Source of the DNA: Streptomyces longwoodensis
GTDB lineage: Bacteria; Actinomycetota; Actinomycetes; Streptomycetales; Streptomycetaceae
Length of the DNA: 64,000 bases
NCBI RefSeq assembly: GCF_001514125.1
Contig: NZ_KQ948550.1
Location: 870,283 to 934,282 of the forward strand
Direction: 5' to 3'
The notes beneath the pieces are model-generated. The model was not told the origin of the DNA, did not search any database, and was given only the letters and a program-made list of their open reading frames with translations. The translations under genes and the position numbers were made by a program. This document shows, piece by piece, positions 9,186 through 17,279 of the stretch (the stretch's first letter is position 1; each line of letters begins with the position of its first letter).

Positions 9186-10139
9186 TCACCTGGGACTGCG
9201 GGTGGGGGGCGCGGGCACGTCGGCGGTGTCGGTCGTGCCGGCCGTGTTGGCCGGGCCGGTCGGGTCGGTCGGACCGGTCGGGTCGGTTCTGCCGGTCGGG
9301 CCGGTCGGGTCGGTCCTGCCAGTCGGGCCGGTCGGGCCGGTCGTATCGAGGCTCGCGAGCAGGCGCAGTCCGTCCTCGGCGGGGCTGCCGGGGGGCGCGG
9401 ACAGCACGACCAGTTCCATGCCCGCCTCGTTCGGCAGGACGAAGTTCTCCTGGTGCAGTTCCAGCAGCCCGACCAGCGGGTGCCGGTAGGCCTTGCGCCC
9501 GTAGGTGCGGGCGCGCACGTCGGCGCGGGCCCACAGGCGGCGGAAGCGCTCGCTGCCCATCGCCAACTCGCCCACGCGGGATGCCAGTCGGGGGTCCTCG
9601 GGGTACTTCCCGGCGGCCAGGCGCAGGTGCCCGACCACGTCGAGGGTGCAGGTCTCCCAGTCCGCGTGGAGCCCGCGCTCGGCCTCCTCCAGGAAGAGGT
9701 GCCGTGCGGTGTTCAGGCCCGGCACCGGCCGGCCGTAGAGGAGCCCGGCGAGGCGGTTGGAGGCGAGCACGTCGAGGCGGTGGTTCGTGATCAGCGCGGG
9801 TCCGTCGGCCACCAGGTCGAGGACGCGCAGCAGTTCGGGGCGGACCCGCCCGCCCGGCACCTTCGCGCGGCGGCGCTGGCAGGCGAGCCGGTGGAGGTGC
9901 TCGCGCTCGGTCTCGTCGAGGGCGAGGACCCGGGCGAGGGCGTCGAGGACCTGGTCGGAGGGCTGGGTCGCCCGGCCCTGCTCCAGGCGGACGTAGTAGT
10001 CGACGCTGACGCCGGACAGGTGCGCGACCTCTTCGCGGCGCAGCCCCTTGACCCGGCGCCGGCTGTCGGTGGGGATGCCGACGGCCGCCGGGTCGACGCG
10101 GGAGCGCCGGGTCCGCAGGAAGCCCGCGAGATCGTCCAT
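9186..10139 (-). CDS. XRE-family regulator with MmyB-like ligand-binding domain
   Basis: 317-residue regulator. Residues 1-80 form an XRE helix-turn-helix (LRREEVAHLSGVSVDYYVRL). Residues about 105-265 match the MmyB-like sensor domain (NHRLDVLASNRLAGLLYG; PRLASRVGELAMGSERFRRLWA; HPLVGLLELHQENFVLP). The last 50 residues are a low-complexity Thr-Gly-Pro/Thr-Asp-Pro repeat not usual in the family. The start is set at the ATG at 10139, where homology begins; the frame stays open upstream but only as a shadow of the divergent gene. It probably controls the quinone reductase gene 138 bp away, a common arrangement for this family. Confidence 0.88.
   Translation of the reverse strand: MDDLAGFLRTRRSRVDPAAVGIPTDSRRRVKGLRREEVAHLSGVSVDYYVRLEQGRATQPSDQVLDALARVLALDETEREHLHRLACQRRRAKVPGGRVRPELLRVLDLVADGPALITNHRLDVLASNRLAGLLYGRPVPGLNTARHLFLEEAERGLHADWETCTLDVVGHLRLAAGKYPEDPRLASRVGELAMGSERFRRLWARADVRARTYGRKAYRHPLVGLLELHQENFVLPNEAGMELVVLSAPPGSPAEDGLRLLASLDTTGPTGPTGRTDPTGPTGRTDPTGPTDPTGPANTAGTTDTADVPAPPTRSPR
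9237..9347 (-). repeat. Degenerate tandem repeat coding for TGP/TDP tail
   Basis: Imperfect GGGCCGGTCGG / GGGTCGGTC units repeated about nine times. On the minus strand they encode repeated Thr-Gly-Pro, Thr-Asp-Pro and Gly-Arg-Thr-Asp units at the C-terminus of the XRE regulator. Such tracts expand and contract by slippage, so tail length probably varies between strains. Confidence 0.75.
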
Positions 10140-10245
10140 GGCCCCAGTATGGCCGCGGCGTCGCGGGTGAAGGTGGTCCTGCCGGTACCAGGAAGTCCCG
10201 TCCGACGGAACGCGGGCCCCTGAACGCCGGGCGCCGCGGCGTCCA

Positions 10246-10265
10246 GGATCGGAGGCGTCCGATCC
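10246..10265. promoter_or_regulatory. Inverted repeat just upstream of the quinone reductase gene
   Basis: GGATCGGA (10246-10253) and TCCGATCC (10258-10265) are perfect 8-base arms separated by GGCG. The repeat ends immediately before the GAAGGAG ribosome site of the gene starting at 10278. It may be the operator of the divergent XRE regulator or an RNA hairpin shielding the ribosome site. Confidence 0.5.
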
Positions 10266-10277
10266 GAAGGAGTTGCC

Positions 10278-11057
10278 ATGAAGACGCTGATCGTCCACGC
10301 CCACCCGGAGCCCCGCTCCCTGAACGGCTCGCTGAAGGACCTCGCGGTGTCCACGCTCGAGGGCGCCGGGCACGAGGTGCGGGTGAGCGACCTGTACGCG
10401 ATGAACTGGAAGGCGGTCGTCGACGCGGAGGACTACGGCCCGCACGCCTCCCGCCCGTTGCGGGTGGCCCGGGACTCGGGCCGCGCCTTCGACGCCGGGA
10501 CGCTCACGCCGGACGTCCGTGCCGAGCAGGAGAAGCTGCTGTGGGCCGACACGGTCATCCTCCAGTTCCCGCTGTGGTGGTACTCGATGCCCGCGATCCT
10601 CAAGGGCTGGGTGGACCGGGTCTTCACGTACCACTTCGCCTACGGGGTCGGCGAGCACAGCGACACGCACTACGGCGACCGCTTCGGCGAGGGCACCCTC
10701 GCGGGCCGCAGGGCCCTGCTGTCGGTGACCGCCGGCGGCCCCGAGTCGCACTACGCCGCTCGCGGGATCAACGGCCCCATCGACGACCTGCTGTTCCCGA
10801 TCCAGCACGGCATCCTCTACTACCCGGGCCTCGAGGTGCTCCCGCCGTTCGTGGTGTACGGCACGGACCGCGTCACCGACGAGGCCTACCCGGACATCGC
10901 CAAGGCGTGGCAACAGCGCCTGCTCACCCTGGAGTCGACCGAGCCGATCGCGTTCCGGCGCCAGAACGCCGGCGACTACGAGATCCCCTCACTGCAGCTG
11001 AAGGAGGGACTGGAGCCCGCGGGGCGCACGGGGTTCGGACTGCACGTCCGCGGCTGA
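10278..11057 (+). CDS. NAD(P)H:quinone oxidoreductase (flavodoxin-like, NQO1/MdaB type)
   Basis: 259-residue cytoplasmic flavoprotein. The FMN/FAD-binding start MKTLIVHAHPEPRSLNGSL, the segment FPLWWYSMPAILKGWVDRVF and the loop SVTAGGPESHY are diagnostic of the flavodoxin-2 family, which reduces quinones by two electrons and limits redox cycling. A strong ribosome site (GAAGGAG) lies 6 bases before the ATG. It is divergent from the XRE/MmyB-like regulator, which probably represses it until a quinone or other redox-active ligand is sensed. Confidence 0.9.
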   Translation: MKTLIVHAHPEPRSLNGSLKDLAVSTLEGAGHEVRVSDLYAMNWKAVVDAEDYGPHASRPLRVARDSGRAFDAGTLTPDVRAEQEKLLWADTVILQFPLWWYSMPAILKGWVDRVFTYHFAYGVGEHSDTHYGDRFGEGTLAGRRALLSVTAGGPESHYAARGINGPIDDLLFPIQHGILYYPGLEVLPPFVVYGTDRVTDEAYPDIAKAWQQRLLTLESTEPIAFRRQNAGDYEIPSLQLKEGLEPAGRTGFGLHVRG

Positions 11058-11104
11058 CCGGCCCCGCGGCGACGGGCAGCGGACGGGCCCGCCGCGCGGG
11101 GATC

Positions 11105-11710
11105 TCACAGGCCGAAGGCGCCGCCCTCGACGAGGATGAGCAGGCCGATGGTGACCAGCACCAGGGGCAGCAATACGTGTCCCCACCGGGCGAGGGCCGC
11201 GGCGACGACGGGGCGCGTGGCGAAGAACCGGCCGGCGGCGCACCACACCCCCACCAGGACGAGGAACACCACGGCGTACACGCTCATCCCGCCGGTGCCG
11301 GCCGTGGCGAACACCGGCACGTAGACGCCGATGTTGTCGCCGCCGTTGGCGAACGTGACGGCGGCGACCTCCAGGGGGCCGGGACCGCCCGCCCCGGACC
11401 GCCCGTCCCCTTCGTCCGTGCCGCCCTCACGGTGGTCCTGCCACGCCCGCCAGGCGGCCTTGAGGCCGAGGGCGAGCGGCAGCAGCCCGAGGTAGGGGAG
11501 GGCCGCCCCGGGGAGGAAGGTCGCCCCGAAGGCGGCGGCCACCGCCACCGCGAGGATCGCGGCGAACCCCAGGTACTGGCCCAGCACCACACGGCGGGCC
11601 GAGCCGCGGTGGCCGGCCCCCTGGGCGAAGAACAACGCCAGCACCACGAGGTCGTCGACGTTGGTGACGGCGAACAGCCCGACGGCCCGCCCGACGATGC
11701 CCAGGTCCAC
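11105..11710 (-). CDS. CadD-like integral membrane transporter
   Basis: 201 residues with about five to six hydrophobic helices. Conserved polar pairs are TNVDDLVVLALFFAQG in the first helix and FANGGDNIGVYVPVFA in the middle. This matches the cadmium resistance transporter CadD family; streptomycete members have unproven substrates. The GTG at 11710 is chosen over the longer open frame because GGAGGAGG lies 9 bases upstream and the upstream translation is arginine-rich and non-homologous. The 340 bp between this start and the next gene hold only the promoter regions of the two divergent genes as far as I can see. Confidence 0.75.
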   Translation of the reverse strand: MDLGIVGRAVGLFAVTNVDDLVVLALFFAQGAGHRGSARRVVLGQYLGFAAILAVAVAAAFGATFLPGAALPYLGLLPLALGLKAAWRAWQDHREGGTDEGDGRSGAGGPGPLEVAAVTFANGGDNIGVYVPVFATAGTGGMSVYAVVFLVLVGVWCAAGRFFATRPVVAAALARWGHVLLPLVLVTIGLLILVEGGAFGL

Positions 11711-12050
11711 GAGCGGATGCCTCCTCCTGCGACGCCGGTGTCCCGGTGACGCTACCGGGAGCCCGGTCCGCGTCCTGCGCCGGGCCGGGACCGAGCAGCG
11801 CCGTCGGGCACGCCGACCCCGCGGACCGTCGTCGTGGCCGGCGTCCTGCGTCCTGTCCCGCAACCGCGGCTCACGGCCGGACCGACGCCCTGACCAGCCG
11901 GTCGCCGGTCGTGGTGCGTGCGGGGCGGGACCCGGGGAACGCTGCACAGCGGGCCGGCTGCATATGCCCCGAACCTCGTTCAACTAACTCACGTTTTATG
12001 TGCTTGTAGGGCCGAAGTAAGGGCATCCGAGGGCCAGGAGGTTGATAACG

Positions 12051-12221
12051 ATGGTTCCCTTGCTTCTGGTTCTGCTGCTGGCCCTGATCCTCTTCGGTGC
12101 GGGCTTCGCCCTGAAGGCTCTCTGGTGGATCGCGGTGCTCGTCCTGGTCGTGTGGCTGCTCGGCTTCGTCGTCCGTTCCGCGGACGGTGCGGGCCGCAGG
12201 GGCCGCTGGTACCGCTGGTAG
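12051..12221 (+). CDS. Small hydrophobic membrane protein, copy A
   Basis: 56 residues: a long hydrophobic stretch (residues 2-43) that can form two membrane helices split by the KALWW segment, then a short Arg/Gly-rich tail ending GRWYRW. The ribosome site CCAGGAGG lies 9 bases before the ATG. A near-identical protein is encoded at 21158-21328 with only three amino-acid changes, and the leader and terminator regions are also alike. Function unknown; streptomycete relatives are simply called hydrophobic proteins. Pairing of the two copies and codon use support it being real. Confidence 0.8.
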   Translation: MVPLLLVLLLALILFGAGFALKALWWIAVLVLVVWLLGFVVRSADGAGRRGRWYRW

Positions 12222-12285
12222 GGGCGGGACGCCCCGGCGCGAGGAGCGCGCCACGCACGACACGTGAATACGCACGACACGTGAA

Positions 12286-12315
12286 GGGGGCCCGGCCGGA
12301 CACGGCCGGGCCCCC
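12286..12315. terminator. Hairpin terminator after hydrophobic protein copy A
   Basis: Perfect 13-base arms GGGGGCCCGGCCG (12286-12298) and CGGCCGGGCCCCC (12303-12315) with a 4-base loop. It separates the small gene from the convergent alpha/beta hydrolase. Confidence 0.8.
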
Positions 12316-12381
12316 TCGGCGTGCGACCGCCACGTCGCCCCGTGACCGGGGAAGCGGGTCAGCCGCCGATCGGAGGGGCCG

Positions 12382-13146
12382 TCAGACGGGCGCGTTCCGC
12401 ACCCCGTTCAGCACCTCCGCCGTGGCGTCCGGGTAGCGGTGCGGGAACGCGTGCGCCCCGCGTACGACCACGGCGCGGCCACGGGTGGCCCGCCCGGCCA
12501 GGTACCGCACCCACCCGGGCGGGCTGAGGACGTCGTGCTCGGCCCCCACCACGGTCACCGGGCAGGTCACCCGGTGCAGCACCTCCTCGGGGGCGTCCGC
12601 CTGCGCGGAGCGCGTACAGGCCAGCAGCCGCCGGGGCCCGGCCGCGAGGTACGACGGCAGCACGGCCGGTACGACGCCGGGCGACTCCTGGACGGCCGTG
12701 TGGAACGCAGCGCCCACCAGCGGGCCCATGCGGCGCAGCCGGGGCGGGAACGTCGGCGCCATCAGGACGAGGGCCCGTACGCGCCCGGGACGCAGCGCGG
12801 CGGCGTGCAGGGCCACCTGGGCGCCGGTCGAATGCCCGGCCAGCACCACGGGGCCGCCGGGCACGTCCGTCAGCCACCGGGCCACCGTGTGCGCGAGCGC
12901 CCCCAGCGTGTCCCCGCAGACGCGCCCGGCGGGGTCCCGGTGACCGGGGACGTCCAGCAGCCGCGCCGGACCCGACCGGGCACAGCGTTCCAGCGTCCGC
13001 AGCAGGTAGCCGGGCGCGCCCAGCCCCGGAACCAGCACCACGGGAACGCCCCCGGCGCCGAGTTCCGCGGTGCCCATGCTGCGCACCGCGGACGTCCCGG
13101 CCCGGTCGTGCGTGACGTACAGAAGTGTCTGCCCGTGCTGCGTCAT
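12382..13146 (-). CDS. Alpha/beta-fold hydrolase
   Basis: 254 residues. It shows the strand and oxyanion segment VVLVPGLGAPGYLL, the nucleophile elbow VLAGHSTGAQVAL (Ser in GHSTG, near residue 105), an acid in VVGAEHDVLSPPGW and a late catalytic His in VRGAHAFPH. This is the complete Ser-Asp-His triad of the alpha/beta hydrolase fold. Substrate cannot be inferred. No signal peptide is seen. It stands alone between two terminator-bounded units. Confidence 0.85.
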   Translation of the reverse strand: MTQHGQTLLYVTHDRAGTSAVRSMGTAELGAGGVPVVLVPGLGAPGYLLRTLERCARSGPARLLDVPGHRDPAGRVCGDTLGALAHTVARWLTDVPGGPVVLAGHSTGAQVALHAAALRPGRVRALVLMAPTFPPRLRRMGPLVGAAFHTAVQESPGVVPAVLPSYLAAGPRRLLACTRSAQADAPEEVLHRVTCPVTVVGAEHDVLSPPGWVRYLAGRATRGRAVVVRGAHAFPHRYPDATAEVLNGVRNAPV

Positions 13147-13322
13147 GATCGACGAGTACCCGGTGGCGGGCGGTTACGGCGGCCTCGGCCTCCAAGTCGT
13201 CCGGCTCGGCGCCCTACGGCTCGGACCCGGGTCCACGGCAGCCGCGCCGCGCGCGACGGTCACCGCGCCCCGGGGACCTGCTCGCGGTCCCCGGGGCGCA
13301 CGTCCGCTCGACGGCCGTGTGG

Positions 13323-13904
13323 TCAGGGCGCGTCGACGAGGGTCCGCCCGTCCACGGCCGCGAGCGCGGCGACGGCGCTCGCGTAGGTGGACTGCACGCG
13401 GGAGCGCTCGGCGGCGTTCGGTGTGGCGTTGGTGCAGGCGGTGCCGGCGCTCGACCCCGACATCAGCTGGGTGCAGGGGCCCGGCTTGGTGTCCGGCAGG
13501 CCGAGGCTGTGCCCCAGCTCGTGGGCGGCGATCCGGGTCTTGTTGTAGCCCTGGTCCACGGCCTGGCTGCCGAGTTCGACACGGACCTGGCGGCCCGGAC
13601 GGACGGGACCGAGCGTGGCCTGCGGCCAGCCCGTGGTGGCGACGATCACGATCTCGGCCGCGGAGCCGGGTGCCGCCTCCACCAGACGGACGCTGCTCAC
13701 GTTCGCGTTCCACGAGGCGACCCCGGCCGCGATCGCGGACTCCCAGCCCGCGGCGCGGCTGTCGTCGTAGCGGAGGGTCACCACCGCCGCCTGAGCGGTG
13801 GACGGCGTACTCGCGGGAACGGTGGCGGCGGTCGCGGTGCCCGCCATGCCGAGGACGAGCGCCGCGGCGGACGTACCTGCTCTGAACCAAGTGCCCAGGG
13901 GCAT
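13323..13904 (-). CDS. Snapalysin-type secreted zinc protease (peptidase family M7)
   Basis: 193 residues. A signal peptide (about 1-30) is followed by a short pro-region and a catalytic domain with the extended zinc motif AAHELGHSLGLPD (HExxHxxGxxD, Asp as third ligand), which is the hallmark of family M7 small neutral proteases. Four Cys near GPCTQLMSG and GTACTN probably form disulfides. The ATG at 13904 is preferred to the longer frame because AAGGAG lies 6 bases upstream and a classical signal peptide starts there. It is divergent from the lanthipeptide precursor; a role in leader removal is possible but only a guess. Confidence 0.88.
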   Translation of the reverse strand: MPLGTWFRAGTSAAALVLGMAGTATAATVPASTPSTAQAAVVTLRYDDSRAAGWESAIAAGVASWNANVSSVRLVEAAPGSAAEIVIVATTGWPQATLGPVRPGRQVRVELGSQAVDQGYNKTRIAAHELGHSLGLPDTKPGPCTQLMSGSSAGTACTNATPNAAERSRVQSTYASAVAALAAVDGRTLVDAP

Positions 13905-14141
13905 TGCTGCTCCTTCATCCGTGGGGGAGTCCGGCCCCGGCGGGGCCGGGTGCGCGAAGGAGCGGCACGGGTCGTCCGGTGGGGAGCCGGACACCGTGGA
14001 CCGCCCCTCCGGGGCGCTGCGATGCTATGCCCCGCCCCGCTTCTCCGCCATGTACCTGCCACGCCGCACACCGGCCGTCACGTCCCGACAGGCGGTTCTC
14101 GGACAGGTCCAACTCGCCTGAGACCAATGTCATCTGACCTC

Positions 14142-14171
14142 TTGTCAGTCACTCGGCGGCCTCCCTACCTT
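14142..14171 (+). promoter_or_regulatory. Candidate promoter of the lanthipeptide locus
   Basis: TTGTCA (14142-14147), an 18-base spacer and TACCTT (14166-14171) resemble a housekeeping-type promoter about 85 bp before the precursor ATG. The remaining intergenic DNA from 13905 shows no other clear feature apart from the divergent snapalysin leader. Confidence 0.4.
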
Positions 14172-14256
14172 GGTCCAGCGAGTCCTTGGCCAGGGGTCCG
14201 CCGCCCCCGTCGGCCATGCCCACTCTTCAGCGCACGACCGACCATGGAGGCGCCCG

Positions 14257-14439
14257 ATGCCCGTAGCCGTGCCGCATCTTCTGGAAGCCGACCGATTCCG
14301 CGACGAGGGTCCGCTGGAGATCGACGACGAGGCGATCGTGTTCGAGGACGACGACCGCGAGGACCGCGAGCCCACGGCGTGTCTCGCCGACCCCTGGGTG
14401 ACCGCCACGACCCGCTTCGCCTGTGATCTGAACTCCTAG
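14257..14439 (+). CDS. lanA: Lanthipeptide precursor peptide with very acidic leader
   Basis: 60 residues, start ATG at 14257 with GGAGG six bases upstream. Residues 1-38 are a leader extremely rich in Asp and Glu (about 17 of 38), including LEIDDEAIVFEDDD. Residues about 39-60 form a core with Thr40, Cys42, Thr49, Thr51, Thr52, Cys56 and Ser60, enough for two (methyl)lanthionine rings. The gene lies directly before a LanL-like synthetase, which is the main reason for the call. It lacks the LLDLQ-type leader motif of class III and does not resemble the venezuelin core as I remember it. Its TAG stop is part of the target site of the inserted element; without the element the stop would be the same. 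Confidence 0.75.
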   Translation: MPVAVPHLLEADRFRDEGPLEIDDEAIVFEDDDREDREPTACLADPWVTATTRFACDLNS

Positions 14440-14613
14440 GCCGTGTCCGCAAAGTCCCGCCTGCCCCGCGACGCCCGGCACGCACTCTCGCCGCACCGCG
14501 CGAACACCCGAGTACGACCAGTACGCGGGTGTCCGCCCGGCACGCCGAGAGCACGCACCGGACGCCGCAGGGCCCGCCCTCCGGGCGGACGGCGGGACTT
14601 TGCGGACACGACC
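14439..14613. mobile_element. 175-bp miniature inverted-repeat element, copy 1
   Basis: Terminal inverted repeats GGCCGTGTCCGCAAAG (left) and the complement GGTCGTGTCCGCAAAG (right) extend to about 21 bases, flanked on both sides by CTAG (TA or CTAG target duplication). No transposase is encoded. Internal inverted segments (ACACCCG/CGGGTGT, CACTCTCG/CGAGAG) allow one long hairpin. A 171/175 identical copy lies at 23116-23290. It is inserted exactly between the precursor stop and the synthetase start. The TA/CTAG target and the GGC.GTGTC start recall the IS5-family element at 60.7 kb, so an IS5-type transposase may mobilise it. Confidence 0.88.
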
Positions 14614-14618
14614 TAGCG

Positions 14619-17279
14619 GTGACCGTGTCCCTCGCCGGCCGCAGCGGTGGGTCCGACGACACCTGGTCGTACCTGAACGATCCGCGGATGCCGGCGATGG
14701 AACACGGCTGGAAACTGCACGTCTCAGCCCGTCCGGGCGAACTCGACGAGGTGGTCCGGCTCGTCCTGCCGGTGCTGTCCCGGCACGTCTGCCACGCCAA
14801 GTTCGCCCGTGACCCCGACACGCTGCGCCGCCTCAACTCCGGGACGGCCGGCGCCGGAGCGGTCGGCAAGGCCGTCACCGTGTACCCCCTGGCCGGCACC
14901 GTGGTCCAGGTCGCCCGGGAACTCGCCGCCGTCCTGCGGGACCGGCAGGGCCCGCGGATCGTCAGCGACCGCCGGGTCGACCCGCGCGCCCCGGTCTACT
15001 ACCGCTACGGCCCCTTCACGGGCGACTACCGCACCGGCCGGAGCGGGCGGCTCGAGTCCGTCATGACCGGACCGGACGGCCAGGTCTTCGACGGCCTGGC
15101 CGTCGGCCGCTACCGGTGCCCGCCCTGGGCCGAGGACCCCTTCACGCACGGCTCCGGGCCCGCCGAGTCGTCCGGACCCGTCGACGAACCGTCCGGCCCC
15201 GCCGCCGAGTCGTCCGGCCCCGCCGCCGAGTCGTCCGGCCCGGCCGCCGTGCCGTCCGCCGCCGGCTTCGGCGGTGGCCGCTACGAGGTCACGGCCGGCA
15301 TCACGCGCTCCCCGCGGGGCAACGTCTACCGCGCGTACGACCGCACCCTCGGGCGGCCGGTCGTGGTCAAACAAGCGAGGGCCTTCGTCGCCGAGGACGA
15401 GGCGGGTACCGACGCCCGCCACCGGCTGCGCAACGAACGCACGGTCCTGACCGCGCTCGACGGCGTCACCGGCGTGCCCCGCGCACTGGACTACTTCGCC
15501 CACCGGTCGGACGAGTACCTGGTGATGACCAGCTGCGGCGACCGGGACCTGCGCCGCGAGGTCCTGCGCGACGGCCCCTACCGGGACGACGACCCCCGGC
15601 CGGGGCGCTCCCTGTCCCTGCTGGCGTCCCGGCTCCTGCACGTCCTCGACGCGATCCACGCCCGGAACGTGGTCGTCCGCGACCTCAAGCCCGACAACGT
15701 CGTGCTGGACGACTCCGGCCCCGGCCACTGCCACCTGATCGACTTCGGGATCAGTGAGCTGGACGGCGCCGGCCCGGGCGGGGCGACCCCCGGGTACAGC
15801 GAGCCGGTCCTGCCCGCCACCGGACCCGCCGCCCCCGCCGACGACCACTACGCCCTCGGCGCGACCCTCTTCTTCGCCGCCACCGGCCTGGACCCGGTGA
15901 TCATCGACGCCGACCACCGGGTCAACCGGGACCGGACCCTGGCCTGCCTGGCGGCGGCACTGCCCGGCCGCGCCCACCGGACCGTACGGTCCGCCGTCAC
16001 CGGCCTCATGGACCTCGACCCGGCCGTCCGGACGGCCGCCGCCGACCGCCTGCGCACCGGCACGGTCACCACCGTCCGCCGGCCCGCGCGTCCCCGGATC
16101 GACGGGGACCTGCTGGAGGAGGTGATCGCGCACACGACCGCCTTCTGCGTCGCCGAGGCGCAGGCGATCGTGGACCCGGCACGGGCCGCACGGCTGGCCG
16201 TCCCCACCTCGATCGACGTCTACGGCGGCAGCGCGGGACTGGGACTCGAACTCCTCCACCATGCGCACCGCCCCCACGTGCGCCCGGCCGTCGAGGCGTT
16301 GGCGCGGTGGACGGCCGAGCAGGCCAGGAACCTGCCGCCCGGCTTCTACACGGGACGCACGGGCGTCCAACTCTTCCTCGCCGAGGCGGGGTTCGGGGGG
16401 CAGGAGGCTGTGGGTGCGGACACGGACGTCGAGGCTGGGCCCGCACACTCCGACCTGCCGGACCGCACCCCGGACGGTGGACCCCCGGAGGCGGACCTGA
16501 TCGCGGGCGCCGCCGGAGTCGGCCTCGGACAGCTGCTGCTCGCCCGGCACGCCCTTCGGGCAGGTCACCGGCACACCGCGGACCGGCACCTCGCCCTCGC
16601 CGCCGGCTGCGACCGGCTGCTGGCCTCGGGCACCGCCCGGCTCACCGCCACCGGTGCGGACACGGCGGGCAGGGCCGCACTCGGCGAGGGCCTGGCCCAC
16701 GGCGAGGCGGGCGTCACCTGCTTCCTGCTGGAGTACGGCGGCGTGACCGGCGACCCCGACGCGATCAGCCGCTCCGAGAAGGCCGCCGCGCGCCTGGCCG
16801 CCGTGACGCCGGACATCGTCGCGGCGGCGACCGAGCCGGGGGCGACCCGCCGCTACGGCTCGTGGTGCCGGGGCCTGGCGGGCATCGGGACGGTACTCGT
16901 CCGGGCCGCCCGACGCCTCGACGAACCCCGGTACCTCGACCTCGCCCAGCGGGCCGCACGCACCTGCGCCGCACTGGCCCCCCGGATGCCGCTGGTCACG
17001 CAGTGCTGCGGACTGGCCGGGGTGGGGGAGTTGATGATCGACGTCGCGGAGGCGTCCGCGTCCGAGGAGTTCCGCCGGGCGGCCGAGACCGTCGCCCTGC
17101 TCATCCTGAGCCGCAGCGGCGGCAGTTGGTCCCACCCCGTGTTCCCGGACACCGGCCTGGCCCGGTCGAGCGCCACCTGGGCGGGCGGCTCCGCGGGCGT
17201 ACTGGCCTTCTTCCGACGCCTGCACGCCGGGGGCGGCCCGCGACTGGGCGGCCCGTGGCTGGGCGGTCCGGCCGCCTGA
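14619..17279 (+). CDS. lanL: LanL-like (class IV) lanthipeptide synthetase: lyase, kinase and LanC cyclase
   Basis: 886 residues from GTG 14619. The N-terminal phosphoSer/Thr lyase region (about 20-180) contains HGWKLHVSA, GKAVTVYPLAG and VYYRYGPF. A PAAESSG-repeat linker (about 180-215) is followed by a Ser/Thr kinase-like domain with Lys251 (VVVKQA), Asp355 (VVRDLKPDNVV) and Asp375 (LIDFGIS). The C-terminal LanC domain (about 510-880) has zinc-ligand positions Cys750 (SWCRG) and Cys796-Cys797 (QCCGLAG). Conserved zinc ligands separate class IV from class III. The CCG form, instead of the common CHG, is unusual. The ancestral GTG stood two bases after the precursor stop; the inserted element removed that coupling. 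The frame is open back to a GTG at 14529 inside the element, but homology begins after 14619. Confidence 0.88.
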   Translation: MTVSLAGRSGGSDDTWSYLNDPRMPAMEHGWKLHVSARPGELDEVVRLVLPVLSRHVCHAKFARDPDTLRRLNSGTAGAGAVGKAVTVYPLAGTVVQVARELAAVLRDRQGPRIVSDRRVDPRAPVYYRYGPFTGDYRTGRSGRLESVMTGPDGQVFDGLAVGRYRCPPWAEDPFTHGSGPAESSGPVDEPSGPAAESSGPAAESSGPAAVPSAAGFGGGRYEVTAGITRSPRGNVYRAYDRTLGRPVVVKQARAFVAEDEAGTDARHRLRNERTVLTALDGVTGVPRALDYFAHRSDEYLVMTSCGDRDLRREVLRDGPYRDDDPRPGRSLSLLASRLLHVLDAIHARNVVVRDLKPDNVVLDDSGPGHCHLIDFGISELDGAGPGGATPGYSEPVLPATGPAAPADDHYALGATLFFAATGLDPVIIDADHRVNRDRTLACLAAALPGRAHRTVRSAVTGLMDLDPAVRTAAADRLRTGTVTTVRRPARPRIDGDLLEEVIAHTTAFCVAEAQAIVDPARAARLAVPTSIDVYGGSAGLGLELLHHAHRPHVRPAVEALARWTAEQARNLPPGFYTGRTGVQLFLAEAGFGGQEAVGADTDVEAGPAHSDLPDRTPDGGPPEADLIAGAAGVGLGQLLLARHALRAGHRHTADRHLALAAGCDRLLASGTARLTATGADTAGRAALGEGLAHGEAGVTCFLLEYGGVTGDPDAISRSEKAAARLAAVTPDIVAAATEPGATRRYGSWCRGLAGIGTVLVRAARRLDEPRYLDLAQRAARTCAALAPRMPLVTQCCGLAGVGELMIDVAEASASEEFRRAAETVALLILSRSGGSWSHPVFPDTGLARSSATWAGGSAGVLAFFRRLHAGGGPRLGGPWLGGPAA
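15188..15247 (+). repeat. 21-bp tandem repeat in the LanL linker
   Basis: About two and a half copies of a 21-base unit (CCCGCCGCCGAGTCGTCCGGC) encode repeated Pro-Ala-Ala-Glu-Ser-Ser-Gly between the lyase-like and kinase-like domains. It is probably a flexible linker of variable length. Confidence 0.7.

Noticed and set aside
9791..10913. Upstream extension of the XRE regulator frame through the quinone reductase gene
   Set aside because: It runs antisense through a clearly coding gene, and family homology starts at the ATG at 10139.
11711..11983. Longer start of the CadD-like protein
   Set aside because: The extra 91 codons are Arg/Pro-rich with no homology; GTG 11710 has a strong ribosome site.
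14529..14618. N-terminal extension of the synthetase starting at GTG 14529
   Set aside because: These 30 codons lie almost entirely inside the miniature element, have no ribosome site and no homology, and similar frames occur in copy 2. Kept only as a possible alternative start in the findings.
15160..15250. Possible CRISPR-like or regulatory direct repeat in the synthetase gene
   Set aside because: Repeats are contiguous 21-bp coding units forming a linker, without spacers.
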